DNA of 7,735 nt from an uncultured Bifidobacteriaceae bacterium (GTDB taxonomy: Bacteria > Actinomycetota > Actinomycetes > Actinomycetales > Bifidobacteriaceae): contig CAMPNN010000040.1 of the NCBI GenBank assembly GCA_946891915.1, forward strand, positions 1 to 7,735, read 5' to 3'. Position 1 is the first letter of the stretch. Every line of letters starts with the position of its first letter. Shown piece by piece: positions 4,201 through 7,735 of this stretch. The position numbers were made by a program, and so were the translations under genes. Below the pieces are notes generated by a model that was given only the letters and a program-made list of their open reading frames with translations, did no database searches and was not told where the DNA came from.

Positions 4201-7025
4201 CAGAAGTGCCTACTGATTACCTTGCCGCTGTGCAAGATGATCTTACAACATTTCCGAAGTTGGCTGATTTAGAAAATTATATTAAAAATGCTTATAAGAA
4301 AAAGTATGATGAGTATAACGATGAGAAAAAGAATAAGGATAACAAGTATAAGGATTACAATCTAGACGGCGTAAAAGTCGAATATGATTTGCCGAAAGGT
4401 AAGACTGAAGAAGAATTTAAGAAAAGCATGCTTTCTAAGCCTTCTTTGTATACTGTGCCGTTAAAGATTACGGTCAATTACAAGGATGGTGAGAAAACGT
4501 ATAAGCGTGATGTTCGCCTTAAGGTGATTTACAAGCTGATGTACGGTAAGAACCTACCGAAGCCTGATAGTACTACTACTAAACCTAAACCTATTCTTAC
4601 TGGTGCTACTGCAGAGCGTGACCTTGTTCTCAAGCAGGGTAAGTATGTTGTGGTCAACTTTATAAATGCCAAGCCAGTTAAGGGTGAAGAACAGGGCAGC
4701 CTTGATGAGAATGCGACTAAGCTGTACTACGTTCTTAAAAAAGTTGACGGTGACTCTACGTCTGGTGTTGCTGGCGTAAAAGCTCCGCAAGCTGTTGGAA
4801 GTGATTATGACGATGCTGGGTACCACTACGTGTTTAGAGGTTGGAATCTAATAGAAGGTGAGATTATAGACGCTTCTGGCAAAACTATTAGGGGAACTGC
4901 ACAGACTAGTAGTGCGACCGTTCCTTCAGAACATGACGCAACACATCCTAGCGCAGTCCGTAGTGCGTTTACTGCTATGCCATTTACGACATTCTTAGTT
5001 ACAGATGCTACAACTCCTACGACAATTAATGAAAGTAATGTAGGAAATGTAAATAATGCAGAAAATGATAAAATCTACACTTCCGAAGAAGTTAAAAAGT
5101 GGAAATTCAAAACCAATGCAAGACTTCAAGCAGTGTACGAAAAAGTGAATAACGTCATCGACGCAAAGAGTAATGAGAAAGTTCCAGATAGCTATGTGCC
5201 TCATGTGTTCTTACCAGGTTTTGGTAGAAGGTGGACTGACGGCACTTCCAATCCTAAGGTGCTCTACTTTGATCCAAAGAGTGGAAGTTATTACAAATCT
5301 ATTGGTGGTGCGGCTGATACATTGAAGAAACAGCTTAAGGGCTTTGGTGGCTGGTCTATTTATGATGCAGCTGGCAACAAAGCTGATGCTCCATCAGCTA
5401 CTACGGATACGGAAAAGAAAACTCGCGTATATGTTGCAAACCAGGCTCATATTAAGGACGCGAAGGCGTCGGATATTGTTCTAAGCGTTGGTGACTACAT
5501 ACCTAATCCTGAAGATCTTGTGCACTCAAACGGCGATAAGGTTGATCTTGAAGGTATGCAAGGTGCTGGCGTGAATAATGCTGGCGAAGCAATTACTAAG
5601 CCGGGCATTACTACTGTCGTAGTAAACGTTACTCACAAGGATGATAGTGGTAAAGATGTAACAGTTCCTGTTAAAGTACGTATACGTGTGCTTCCGCAAG
5701 TGATTGCGGATAAAGATTTGCCTGAAAGAGGTACGCAGGAATATGAATTTATTGCGCAAAACTACAAGAGAGTAACGTATGTAGCTGGCAATGGCGGAAC
5801 CATGCAGTCGCCAATGCACACTTACTGGGTGCGTAATGGCAAAGAGTCTGCAATAAAGGATTATATTCCAGACGTTCTTGCTAACAGAGGTTACATATTC
5901 AAGAATTGGGATAAGGTATCTTACTCTAAAAATATTGATACCGTTTATAACAGTTCTGATAACCACAAATCAACTGATGCTGAGCGTGAAGCATTAGCTA
6001 AAATTGCTGAACGCTATGGTAGGACGTTTACTGCTAATATAATTCGCAAGTCTAAGAATTCTACATTTGCGGCTATAAAGAATATTCTTGCTGAAGCTAT
6101 GAATATTAACGATAGGAGCTGGGATGCTCGTGTCGATAGGTTGGCTAGTTTTGCGGAAGCATTTGGAAAGTCATATACAGCAAAAATAATTCGTAATTCA
6201 CAAAAGTCAAGTATTGAAGCTTTGAAGAATTTGCTTGTGCAAGCTGGTATTACTGACTCCGATATTGCAATGGCATTCCCAGAAACTGAAACCATTATTG
6301 TTGCCAACTTCGATAAGATGAAGCCGATGAAGTTTAAGCTTAGTGGTTCTGCTCGCGAGGGTATTTTCACGAACTTCAGATTGCAAAATATGACTGAAGG
6401 TAATCTTAATGCTAACGGAACGCCGGATACTAAGAATACAAAGATTACGGTAGACGGCAAGGAAGTAAATATTAACGAGTTAGTTTCCCAGGTTAAGAAT
6501 TCTGTAAACGGCATTAGCGCAGACTGCGCTGGCACTGCTTGCACAATTTCCGGCACTCCGAAGATTGTGAACGGCAAGCCAAAAGTTGAGCTAAAGTTTA
6601 CTACTACCGACAAGTACGGTCGCGAAGCAGAATTTACTATGGAAATTGATGTGATTCCTGAGTACACGCCGGTTCCGTTGCCGCCAACTCCGGAGCCAAC
6701 TCCTGAACCTGAGCCTGAGCCAGAACCACAGCCAGAACCGCAGCCGGAACCAGAACCTGAGCCTGAAGCTCCAGAGTCTTACGCGTTTGTGCCAAATAAT
6801 GCGTTGTATACTACGCCAAAGCATAAAGCTCCAGAACCAAAATCTGTTCCTAATACTAAGGCTGATGGTCCTGCAGAGAATGAGAATGCTGCTGCTGCGC
6901 CTGAGCTCGCTAAAACTGGTAGTAATGTTGCGCAATCTGCAATACTTGCTGGCTTGTTAGCGTCTGTTGGTTTAGCTGGATTGGCTGGTAAGCATCGTCG
7001 CAAGCGCGAAGACAAAGAAAGCTAA
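1..7025 (+). CDS. Giant multidomain cell-wall-anchored surface protein, putative adhesin (5' end outside window)
   Basis: Probable extracellular adhesin attached to peptidoglycan by a sortase; the ligand is unknown. The frame is open from base 3 with no stop before TAA 7023-7025. The first start-like codon, GTG at 48, has no convincing ribosome binding site and no signal peptide after it, so I treat the gene as 5'-partial. Residue numbers here count that GTG as 1 (2325 residues). Order: unrecognised N-terminal domain (to about 403); acidic/lysine-rich stretch (404-523); InlB-B-type repeats (about 524-750); MucBP-like repeat (842-921); third InlB-B-type repeat (about 929-1038); Rib-like repeat (1040-1122); two related modules (about 1123-1895); last beta-grasp repeat with helical insertion (1904-2093); Ig-like domain (2094-2206); Pro-Glu stretch (2213-2243); LAKTG plus membrane helix and basic tail (2287-2325). 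Only six cysteines occur. No pilin motif or catalytic motif was seen. Wall anchoring is well supported; adhesion is inferred. Confidence 0.93.
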   Translation, partial: SLANYDFVGLVERKNVQTDSEVALDKMNDAGVVDDASKLNGASETDYVKNPELGLTKEELQGKDSKHETGLIAKFNWMNDTHVTNLDGYNTDDPDDPNNYTVNAKGERVYKDKFTRYFHVNKELTKELNSEQHDFVPGRPDLGKRSKSQLCANDLNNTLNLVYDRNTYELIFAAPKNSNNGMGGKNAVIHKKNSKGETISYCYAGGGDCSSKLDNESTYTYGNSFNKVTSKVDHDGYRVKVRYGQSLTDVWPNSDEVDFMDNGNISSLGFLIGGNVNGDTYGTYRDTPPFRLTKEEFVDPKFHWMYKDGKAPQISDKPSDASAQKYTVKDNQRLLILDSYDKGDVGVVQVIVKKQSIASAKNGDTGDDIKYELSTDSYSKDDTLSSDYTFTPPSIAGFESKITNITSKNISRKDGVKADEDLDFDDFYGKVHELYEEVTGEDAPDDVPEEGGDEDFHVPDYSYDENDEYGGLALKKLNDEIARRLKTDPAYKKYYEFKKKYHLEFRKYVAGFEKKLNFGDKSGCREFDSDKIATLEYKRQSYDVQFYNADGNAITKDNVAATEELPFEYSLTKRGNAKLTGKDADLYYDNGNVKSYDASVTKDDANDTSKQFDGKYTFTLNGTKYSIVRPDNLPKDYVFKGWALDQAGTRFINGEDKDITVPVNGIKLYAAWGKPEGIKHTVTLNYNMPKTDGNGKEIKDSNVVTKQQFDHYYVIKENKDIKVPTRKGYDFYGWEIDKNGTKLPYAFGNKVVEDITLNAVWVKDTRYNGTFKHIFLKPGYTFADYKNATDKSAKAAMVDHISTQTVSGLREHLRYNAEAVYSDETHFPDKHFTSFEASSDENQNTGEFIYQTYNTRKYKVRYVTIGKDGKEKDLLPESEVSSVNRKYDVAFYKPIEGFMPESTQQNIEYATGKDGKQIGEKTYTFRYKDVRVLKRQDDTQHRPTNYTRYVFKVADGQGSMGKIVGYDGKQPDDASGSLTYDVISGTKAYQMPLPQDPIANKGYEFAGWTSKIYIDDGHGGQKDTDGFDRLPILSESQPNPKVVYIANFKLKAPVAAAPQVLTPKENISTGSSEDAKKLITNASDYPAGATFSFAPGEKFDSTPGLHKIKVQVKLGDEKPAAAEVLYRVLPDLVYESDWDKFKATDYGSAHAGDYVPIKFTGKNDEGKLIGHDSDNTDTPVGATTTLTAYVYKGKDVRIRVPQAFGNDYSNQHYHYVFKGWATKVVEPTPSTPSSGTTKPDATKPEEKKQEQTFDINSSDRYKNVKLDNGVTYHAIYKRIDYFSSSSDNGTVPEDSVIAIFKPAPGRKWKKDGTSGPKVFYVKKGTDLSKITKTVDGKTVNVLEMLQNNLTNPTGKWSRSSMLNDGKTVDAIADVANSTGKWQVNEPFQEFVADQAPWIEPEVPTDYLAAVQDDLTTFPKLADLENYIKNAYKKKYDEYNDEKKNKDNKYKDYNLDGVKVEYDLPKGKTEEEFKKSMLSKPSLYTVPLKITVNYKDGEKTYKRDVRLKVIYKLMYGKNLPKPDSTTTKPKPILTGATAERDLVLKQGKYVVVNFINAKPVKGEEQGSLDENATKLYYVLKKVDGDSTSGVAGVKAPQAVGSDYDDAGYHYVFRGWNLIEGEIIDASGKTIRGTAQTSSATVPSEHDATHPSAVRSAFTAMPFTTFLVTDATTPTTINESNVGNVNNAENDKIYTSEEVKKWKFKTNARLQAVYEKVNNVIDAKSNEKVPDSYVPHVFLPGFGRRWTDGTSNPKVLYFDPKSGSYYKSIGGAADTLKKQLKGFGGWSIYDAAGNKADAPSATTDTEKKTRVYVANQAHIKDAKASDIVLSVGDYIPNPEDLVHSNGDKVDLEGMQGAGVNNAGEAITKPGITTVVVNVTHKDDSGKDVTVPVKVRIRVLPQVIADKDLPERGTQEYEFIAQNYKRVTYVAGNGGTMQSPMHTYWVRNGKESAIKDYIPDVLANRGYIFKNWDKVSYSKNIDTVYNSSDNHKSTDAEREALAKIAERYGRTFTANIIRKSKNSTFAAIKNILAEAMNINDRSWDARVDRLASFAEAFGKSYTAKIIRNSQKSSIEALKNLLVQAGITDSDIAMAFPETETIIVANFDKMKPMKFKLSGSAREGIFTNFRLQNMTEGNLNANGTPDTKNTKITVDGKEVNINELVSQVKNSVNGISADCAGTACTISGTPKIVNGKPKVELKFTTTDKYGREAEFTMEIDVIPEYTPVPLPPTPEPTPEPEPEPEPQPEPQPEPEPEPEAPESYAFVPNNALYTTPKHKAPEPKSVPNTKADGPAENENAAAAPELAKTGSNVAQSAILAGLLASVGLAGLAGKHRRKREDKES
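1257..1616 (+). other. Acidic then Lys/Tyr-rich, probably helical linker
   Basis: Residues 404-523 differ from the beta-rich surroundings. The first half is strongly acidic (runs such as DEDLDFDDF, PDDVPEEGGDEDF). The second half is rich in Lys, Tyr, Glu and Phe with helix-like periodicity (RRLKTDPAYKKYYEFKKK). A lone cysteine is encoded at 1572-1574. The DNA is AT-rich and uses AGA arginine codons that are scarce in the GC-richer parts of the gene. It may be a stalk or a charge-paired helical hairpin between the N-terminal domain and the repeat region; no known family is claimed. Confidence 0.5.
1617..2294 (+). repeat. Two tandem InlB-B-type (Listeria/Bacteroides, Flg_new-like) beta-grasp repeats
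   Basis: Two protein-level repeats with the family signature: an aromatic, a few residues, 'F-x-GW', then a strand ending in 'LxAxW'. Copy 1 has YVFKGWALD (GW at 1923-1928) and ends LYAAWG near 2021. It carries a long insertion before the signature. Copy 2 starts near 2037 with HTVTLNYN, has YDFYGWEID (GW at 2199-2204) and ends LNAVWVK. These small beta-grasp units are known as structural spacers in Listeria internalin B and in many Gram-positive adhesins. They show no close DNA identity to each other, so they are old duplications. Confidence 0.8.
2301..2570 (+). other. Degenerate 'FxPG' segment between repeats
   Basis: This stretch begins FKHIFLKPGYTF, resembling the 'FKPAPGRKW' and 'FLPGFGRRW' segments that open the second half of the two later modules (3873 and 5181). 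It continues through a short helix-like part and ends before the MucBP-like repeat. It is probably a third, more eroded copy of the same structural element. The call rests on the shared FxPG/aromatic pattern only. Confidence 0.4.
2571..2810 (+). repeat. MucBP-like repeat
   Basis: Residues 842-921 follow the MucBP pattern: an opening strand with a polar turn (KVRYVTIGKDGKE), a middle 'YDVAFYKPIEGF' strand where the family has 'Y-x-V-x-x-P-x-I-x-GY', and a closing 'KTYTFRYK' strand like the 'V-x-Y-x-Y' end. The length of about 80 residues is somewhat above the usual 60-70. MucBP domains are found in mucus-binding and other surface proteins of Gram-positive bacteria, which would suit a mucosal organism. 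Mucin binding is not shown by the sequence. Confidence 0.6.
2832..3161 (+). repeat. Third InlB-B-type beta-grasp repeat
   Basis: Signature YEFAGWTSK (GW at 3021-3026) and closing strand VVYIANFKLK. It is longer than the minimal family unit because of a polar loop between the GW and the closing strand (DDGHGGQKDTDGF). The opening strand is RYVFKVADGQG. It lies directly before the first Rib-like repeat, the same pairing of folds seen later in the protein. Confidence 0.7.
3165..3413 (+). repeat. Rib/alpha-like repeat 1
   Basis: Residues 1040-1122 show the Rib/alpha/Esp-type layout: an N-terminal strand with 'YPAGATFSFAPGEKF', a central 'STPGLHKIKVQVKLGDEKP' matching the family's 'TPGxxxVxVxVxYxDG', and a closing 'AEVLYRVLPD' strand. 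These domains are spacers in streptococcal and other Gram-positive surface proteins. A similar unit ends each of the two following modules (about 4440-4568 and 5463-5732). Confidence 0.7.
3414..4568 (+). repeat. Composite module, copy A (beta-grasp + GRxW segment + Rib-like)
   Basis: About 385 residues. Landmarks: strand YVPIKFTG; PQAFGNDY and YHYVFKGW (GW at 3657-3662); a Pro/Thr/Ser/Lys loop (3679-3755); closing strand HAIYKRI; VPEDS...GRKW...DGTSGPKVFY from 3873; a helix-like segment with two 'TGKW' motifs; VADQA at 4173; a very Lys/Tyr/Asp-rich, AT-rich stretch (4255-4370); and a closing Rib-like part with VPLKITVNYKDGEK and DVRLKVIYK. The same landmarks recur in copy B in the same order. 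Copy A has the charged stretch where copy B has a more typical Rib N-terminal half. Confidence 0.65.
4569..5732 (+). repeat. Composite module, copy B (beta-grasp + GRxW segment + Rib-like)
   Basis: A second, diverged version of the module at 3414-4568. Landmarks: YVVVNFIN; PQAVGSDY and YHYVFRGW (GW at 4839-4844); a long AT-rich loop rich in Asn, Thr and Ser (about 4860-5090); closing strand LQAVYEKV; VPDSY...GRRW..DGTSNPKVLY from 5181; GFGGWSIYD; VANQA at 5433; and a Rib-like repeat with KPGITTVVVNVTHKDDSG and VRIRVLPQ. The 22-residue stretch ending at the GW is identical to copy A at 13 positions. No obvious DNA-level identity remains, so the duplication is old. Confidence 0.65.
5757..6329 (+). 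repeat. Last beta-grasp repeat, split by a helical insertion
   Basis: The opening half has RVTYVAGNGG and then RGYIFKNWDK, where Asn replaces the usual Gly of the GW pair (5904-5909). The closing strand TIIVANFDKMKP (about 6294-6326) matches IANFKLKAP of the third repeat. Between them lie about 110 residues instead of the usual 15-30, mostly the two helical units described separately. The fold assignment of the outer halves is by pattern only. Confidence 0.6.
5994..6260 (+). repeat. Twin helical units of about 40 residues, 49-residue period
   Basis: Unit 1 begins LAKIAERYGRTFTANIIR at 5994 and unit 2 begins LASFAEAFGKSYTAKIIR at 6141. Aligned without gaps over 40 residues, 17 positions are identical, and most of the rest are conservative (Y/F, R/K, T/S, I/L). 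Each unit reads as a helix, a short 'T-A-x-I-I-R' turn or strand, and a second amphipathic helix (AAIKNILAEA / EALKNLLVQA). A linker containing DRSWDARV joins them. The family is unknown to me. Confidence 0.6.
6327..6665 (+). other. Membrane-proximal Ig-like domain with a C-x4-C pair
   Basis: Residues 2094-2206. The segment NGISADCAGTACTISGTPK followed by KVELKFTTTDKYGREAEFTMEIDV has the 'ISGTP ... TTTD..G' pattern of putative Ig/cadherin-like (He_PIG-type) domains of bacterial surface proteins. Cysteines at 6525 and 6540 are close enough for a loop disulfide. It precedes the Pro-Glu stretch and so is likely the last folded domain before the wall. Confidence 0.55.
6669..6776 (+). repeat. Pro-Glu/Pro-Gln wall-spanning repeat
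   Basis: After VPVPLPP-like proline residues the sequence alternates Pro with Glu, Thr or Gln from 6690 to 6776, an imperfect 6-bp DNA repeat of the form CCNGAR. Such Pro-rich stretches typically cross the peptidoglycan just before a sorting signal. The synonymous codon variation (CCT/CCA/CCG, GAG/GAA) makes slippage less likely than in a pure repeat, but length variation among strains is plausible. Confidence 0.85.
6906..7022 (+). other. C-terminal cell wall sorting signal, LAKTG type
   Basis: The tripartite signal is complete: LAKTG (6906-6920), a hydrophobic segment of about 20 residues rich in Ala, Leu and Gly (about 6924-6989), and a basic tail KHRRKR followed by EDKES. Sortase would cleave between Thr and Gly. 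The second residue is Ala, not the Pro of canonical LPxTG. The LAxTG form is the known preference of class E sortases in high-GC Gram-positives. No sortase gene lies in the window. Confidence 0.88.
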
Positions 7026-7127
7026 CTTTCTGCGTCGAGGGTGGTTACTAGAATTACGAAGGTTCCGGTTCACGCTTAGCTATTGGGGCTTTGCGACCCG
7101 GGTCGCCCGAATTCCATAGGAGACATT
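7026..7127 (+). promoter_or_regulatory. Intergenic region and leader of rpmE
   Basis: A region of 102 bases between the surface protein stop and rpmE. A possible -10 box TAGAAT lies at 7049-7054, but no good -35 is found 16-18 bp upstream (CTTTCT-like), so the promoter call is weak. A perfect palindrome sits at 7093-7106. The rpmE ribosome binding site is AGGAG at 7118-7122, 5 bases before the ATG. I see no hairpin followed by a T-run, so no intrinsic terminator of the surface protein gene; transcription may read through or end by Rho. Confidence 0.4.
7093..7106. promoter_or_regulatory. 14-bp perfect palindrome in the rpmE leader
   Basis: GCGACCCGGGTCGC equals its own reverse complement. It ends 11 bases before the AGGAG of rpmE. 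As RNA it could form a five-pair stem with a CCGG loop, or an alternative four-pair CGGG/CCCG stem at 7099-7109. As DNA it could be a dimer binding site. Its role is unknown. Confidence 0.4.
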
Positions 7128-7340
7128 ATGAAGCAGGGTATTCATCCCGATTATCACGCAGTGCAGGTTACCTGCTCTTGCGGCAGCACTTTCGTAACTC
7201 GTTCCACCGCTGATGGCGATCACATGACGGTTGACGTGTGCTCAAAGTGCCACCCATTCTATACCGGTAAGCAGAAGATTCTCGACACCGGCGGCCGCGT
7301 GGCTCGCTTCGAGAAGCGCTACGGTAAGAAGACTAAGTAG
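7128..7340 (+). CDS. rpmE: 50S ribosomal protein bL31, zinc-binding form
   Basis: A 70-residue protein of normal length for L31, a component of the large ribosomal subunit that bridges to the small subunit. The opening [10 protein letters not shown], then VTCSCGS with C16 and C18, and [14 protein letters not shown] with C38 and C41, match the zinc-containing C+ type, which coordinates Zn by these four cysteines. The Lys/Arg-rich end ([11 protein letters not shown]) is typical. I chose ATG 7128 because AGGAG lies 5 bases upstream and the family starts here; an in-frame extension back to TTG 7083 would cross the ribosome binding site and has no homologous content. The gene is richer in GC than the surface protein gene (one 60-base line counts 33 G+C), as expected for a highly expressed gene. 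It ends with TAG and is followed by a strong terminator. Confidence 0.97.
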   Translation: MKQGIHPDYHAVQVTCSCGSTFVTRSTADGDHMTVDVCSKCHPFYTGKQKILDTGGRVARFEKRYGKKTK

Positions 7341-7346
7341 CTTTTT

Positions 7347-7395
7347 AAACGCCAGCCCTGCTTTCGTGTAACTCGCGGAATCGGGGCTGGCGTTT
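7347..7395 (+). terminator. Intrinsic terminator of rpmE
   Basis: Inverted repeat: left arm AAACGCCAGCCC (7347-7358), loop of 25 bases, right arm GGGCTGGCGTTT (7384-7395), 12 perfect pairs, with a short T-run TTTT (7393-7396). It starts 6 bases after the rpmE stop codon. The T-run is short and the reverse orientation lacks one, so it is oriented for rpmE. prfA therefore probably needs its own promoter or some read-through. Confidence 0.88.
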
Positions 7396-7410
7396 TATGT
7401 GCTAAACATG

Positions 7411-7440
7411 TGTGTATCTTACAATATCTAAATTTAATAT
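7411..7440 (+). promoter_or_regulatory. Possible promoter of prfA
   Basis: The AT-rich stretch after the terminator holds a TACAAT (7420-7425) and a TAATAT (7435-7440) as -10 candidates. No clear TTGACA-like -35 stands at the right distance from either. The call rests on location between a strong terminator and a gene that must be expressed. Confidence 0.35.
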
Positions 7441-7475
7441 TTTCGATTCAAAATCCGCGTTATGCGTGACTACAA

Positions 7476-7480
7476 AGGAA
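7476..7480 (+). promoter_or_regulatory. Ribosome binding site of prfA
   Basis: AGGAA, with AGGA at 7476-7479 ending 5 bases before ATG 7485. It fixes the start of prfA against an out-of-frame upstream ATG at 7462. Confidence 0.75.
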
Positions 7481-7484
7481 CAAA

Positions 7485-7735
7485 ATGGCTGAGTCAGTAG
7501 AAGAACAGTTCCCAGCAGCGGTTACAGCTCTAAACGAATACCGCGATATTGAAAATCGCATGGGAGAGCCAGAAGTAGCGTCTAATCCAGACGCAATTCG
7601 CAAGCTCGGTCGTAGGCACGCAGAACTCGGGTCAATCGTAAGCGCGTACCTAAATTACAAGCAGCTTTGCGAAGACTACGAAGTAGCTAGCGAAATGGCA
7701 AGCGAAGACGAAGACTTAGCAAAAGAAGCAAAACA
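7485..7735 (+). CDS. prfA: Peptide chain release factor 1, N-terminal part (3' end outside window)
   Basis: RF1 reads UAA and UAG in the ribosomal A site and triggers release of the finished protein. Only the first 83 residues of a protein that is usually about 360 long are present, all within the helical N-terminal domain. The stretch with NEYRDIENRMGEPEV, ASNPDAIRKLGRRHAELGSI and the Asp/Glu-rich end (MASEDEDLAKEAK) resembles bifidobacterial RF1 and the general RF1 pattern '...L..R...L'. The anticodon-like PxT motif and the catalytic GGQ motif lie outside the window, so RF1 is separated from RF2 by the N-terminal sequence and the rpmE-prfA order. In related genomes prmC, which methylates the GGQ glutamine, often follows. 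Confidence 0.92.
   Translation, partial: MAESVEEQFPAAVTALNEYRDIENRMGEPEVASNPDAIRKLGRRHAELGSIVSAYLNYKQLCEDYEVASEMASEDEDLAKEAK

Noticed and set aside
6684..6776. CRISPR-like or phase-variable short tandem repeat
   Set aside because: The repeat is a 6-bp coding pattern with varied synonymous codons, explained by Pro-Glu wall-spanning sequence; there are no spacers and no pure tract.
6591..6935. Minus-strand frame rich in Arg, Trp, Phe and Leu repeats
   Set aside because: It is only the reverse reading of the Pro-Glu hexanucleotide repeat.
1..7025. Sortase-assembled pilus subunit
   Set aside because: No pilin lysine motif, no E-box and no SpaA-like isopeptide domain signature were seen, and no sortase gene is adjacent in the window.
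7097..7114. Adjacent SmaI (CCCGGG) and EcoRI (GAATTC) sites, plus a NotI-like GCGGCCGC in rpmE at 7291, suggesting a cloning scar
   Set aside because: The sites lie in a natural gene context; the NotI-like bases encode the conserved GGRV of L31, and no vector sequence is present.
7083..7127. N-terminal extension of rpmE from TTG 7083
   Set aside because: It would run through the palindrome and the AGGAG site, and L31 starts at the ATG at 7128.
7462..7500. Twelve-codon upstream frame overlapping the prfA start
   Set aside because: It has no ribosome binding site of its own, and its sequence includes the prfA AGGA site; probably chance.

Overview
The window looks like chromosomal DNA of a low-GC member of the Bifidobacteriaceae, most likely Gardnerella. 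Three things point there. The gene order rpmE-prfA is the usual one in Actinobacteria. The start of the release factor 1 protein reads like bifidobacterial PrfA. Most of the window is one giant, wall-anchored surface protein of a mosaic type common in Gardnerella. The genus is inferred from recalled family knowledge and was not tested by a search.

Layout. Bases 1-7025 (+) are a single open frame that is already open at the left edge, so the true start and the signal peptide lie outside the window. It encodes at least 2340 residues. In order these are: an unrecognised N-terminal domain with three cysteines; an acidic then lysine/tyrosine-rich stretch; two InlB-B-type beta-grasp repeats; a MucBP-like repeat; a third beta-grasp repeat; a Rib/alpha-like repeat; two diverged copies of a composite module (beta-grasp, 'GRxW' segment, Rib-like repeat); a last beta-grasp repeat split by a twin helical insertion; an Ig-like domain with a C-x4-C pair; a Pro-Glu wall-spanning stretch; and a C-terminal sorting signal reading LAKTG.

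Bases 7026-7127 are a short intergenic region with a 14-bp perfect palindrome and the ribosome binding site of rpmE. No terminator for the giant gene is visible. Bases 7128-7340 are rpmE (bL31, zinc-binding form), followed by a strong hairpin terminator at 7347-7395. After an AT-rich promoter-like stretch, prfA starts at 7485 and runs off the right edge.

How they work together: the last two genes are translation housekeeping (a 50S protein and the factor that reads UAA/UAG). The surface protein is functionally unrelated and is probably a species- or strain-variable adhesin next to a conserved core locus. I saw no RNA genes, insertion sequences, CRISPR arrays or phage genes. The most unusual material is inside the giant protein: its LAxTG-type sorting signal, the helical insertion in a beta-grasp repeat, the diverged module duplication, and islands of sharply lower GC.
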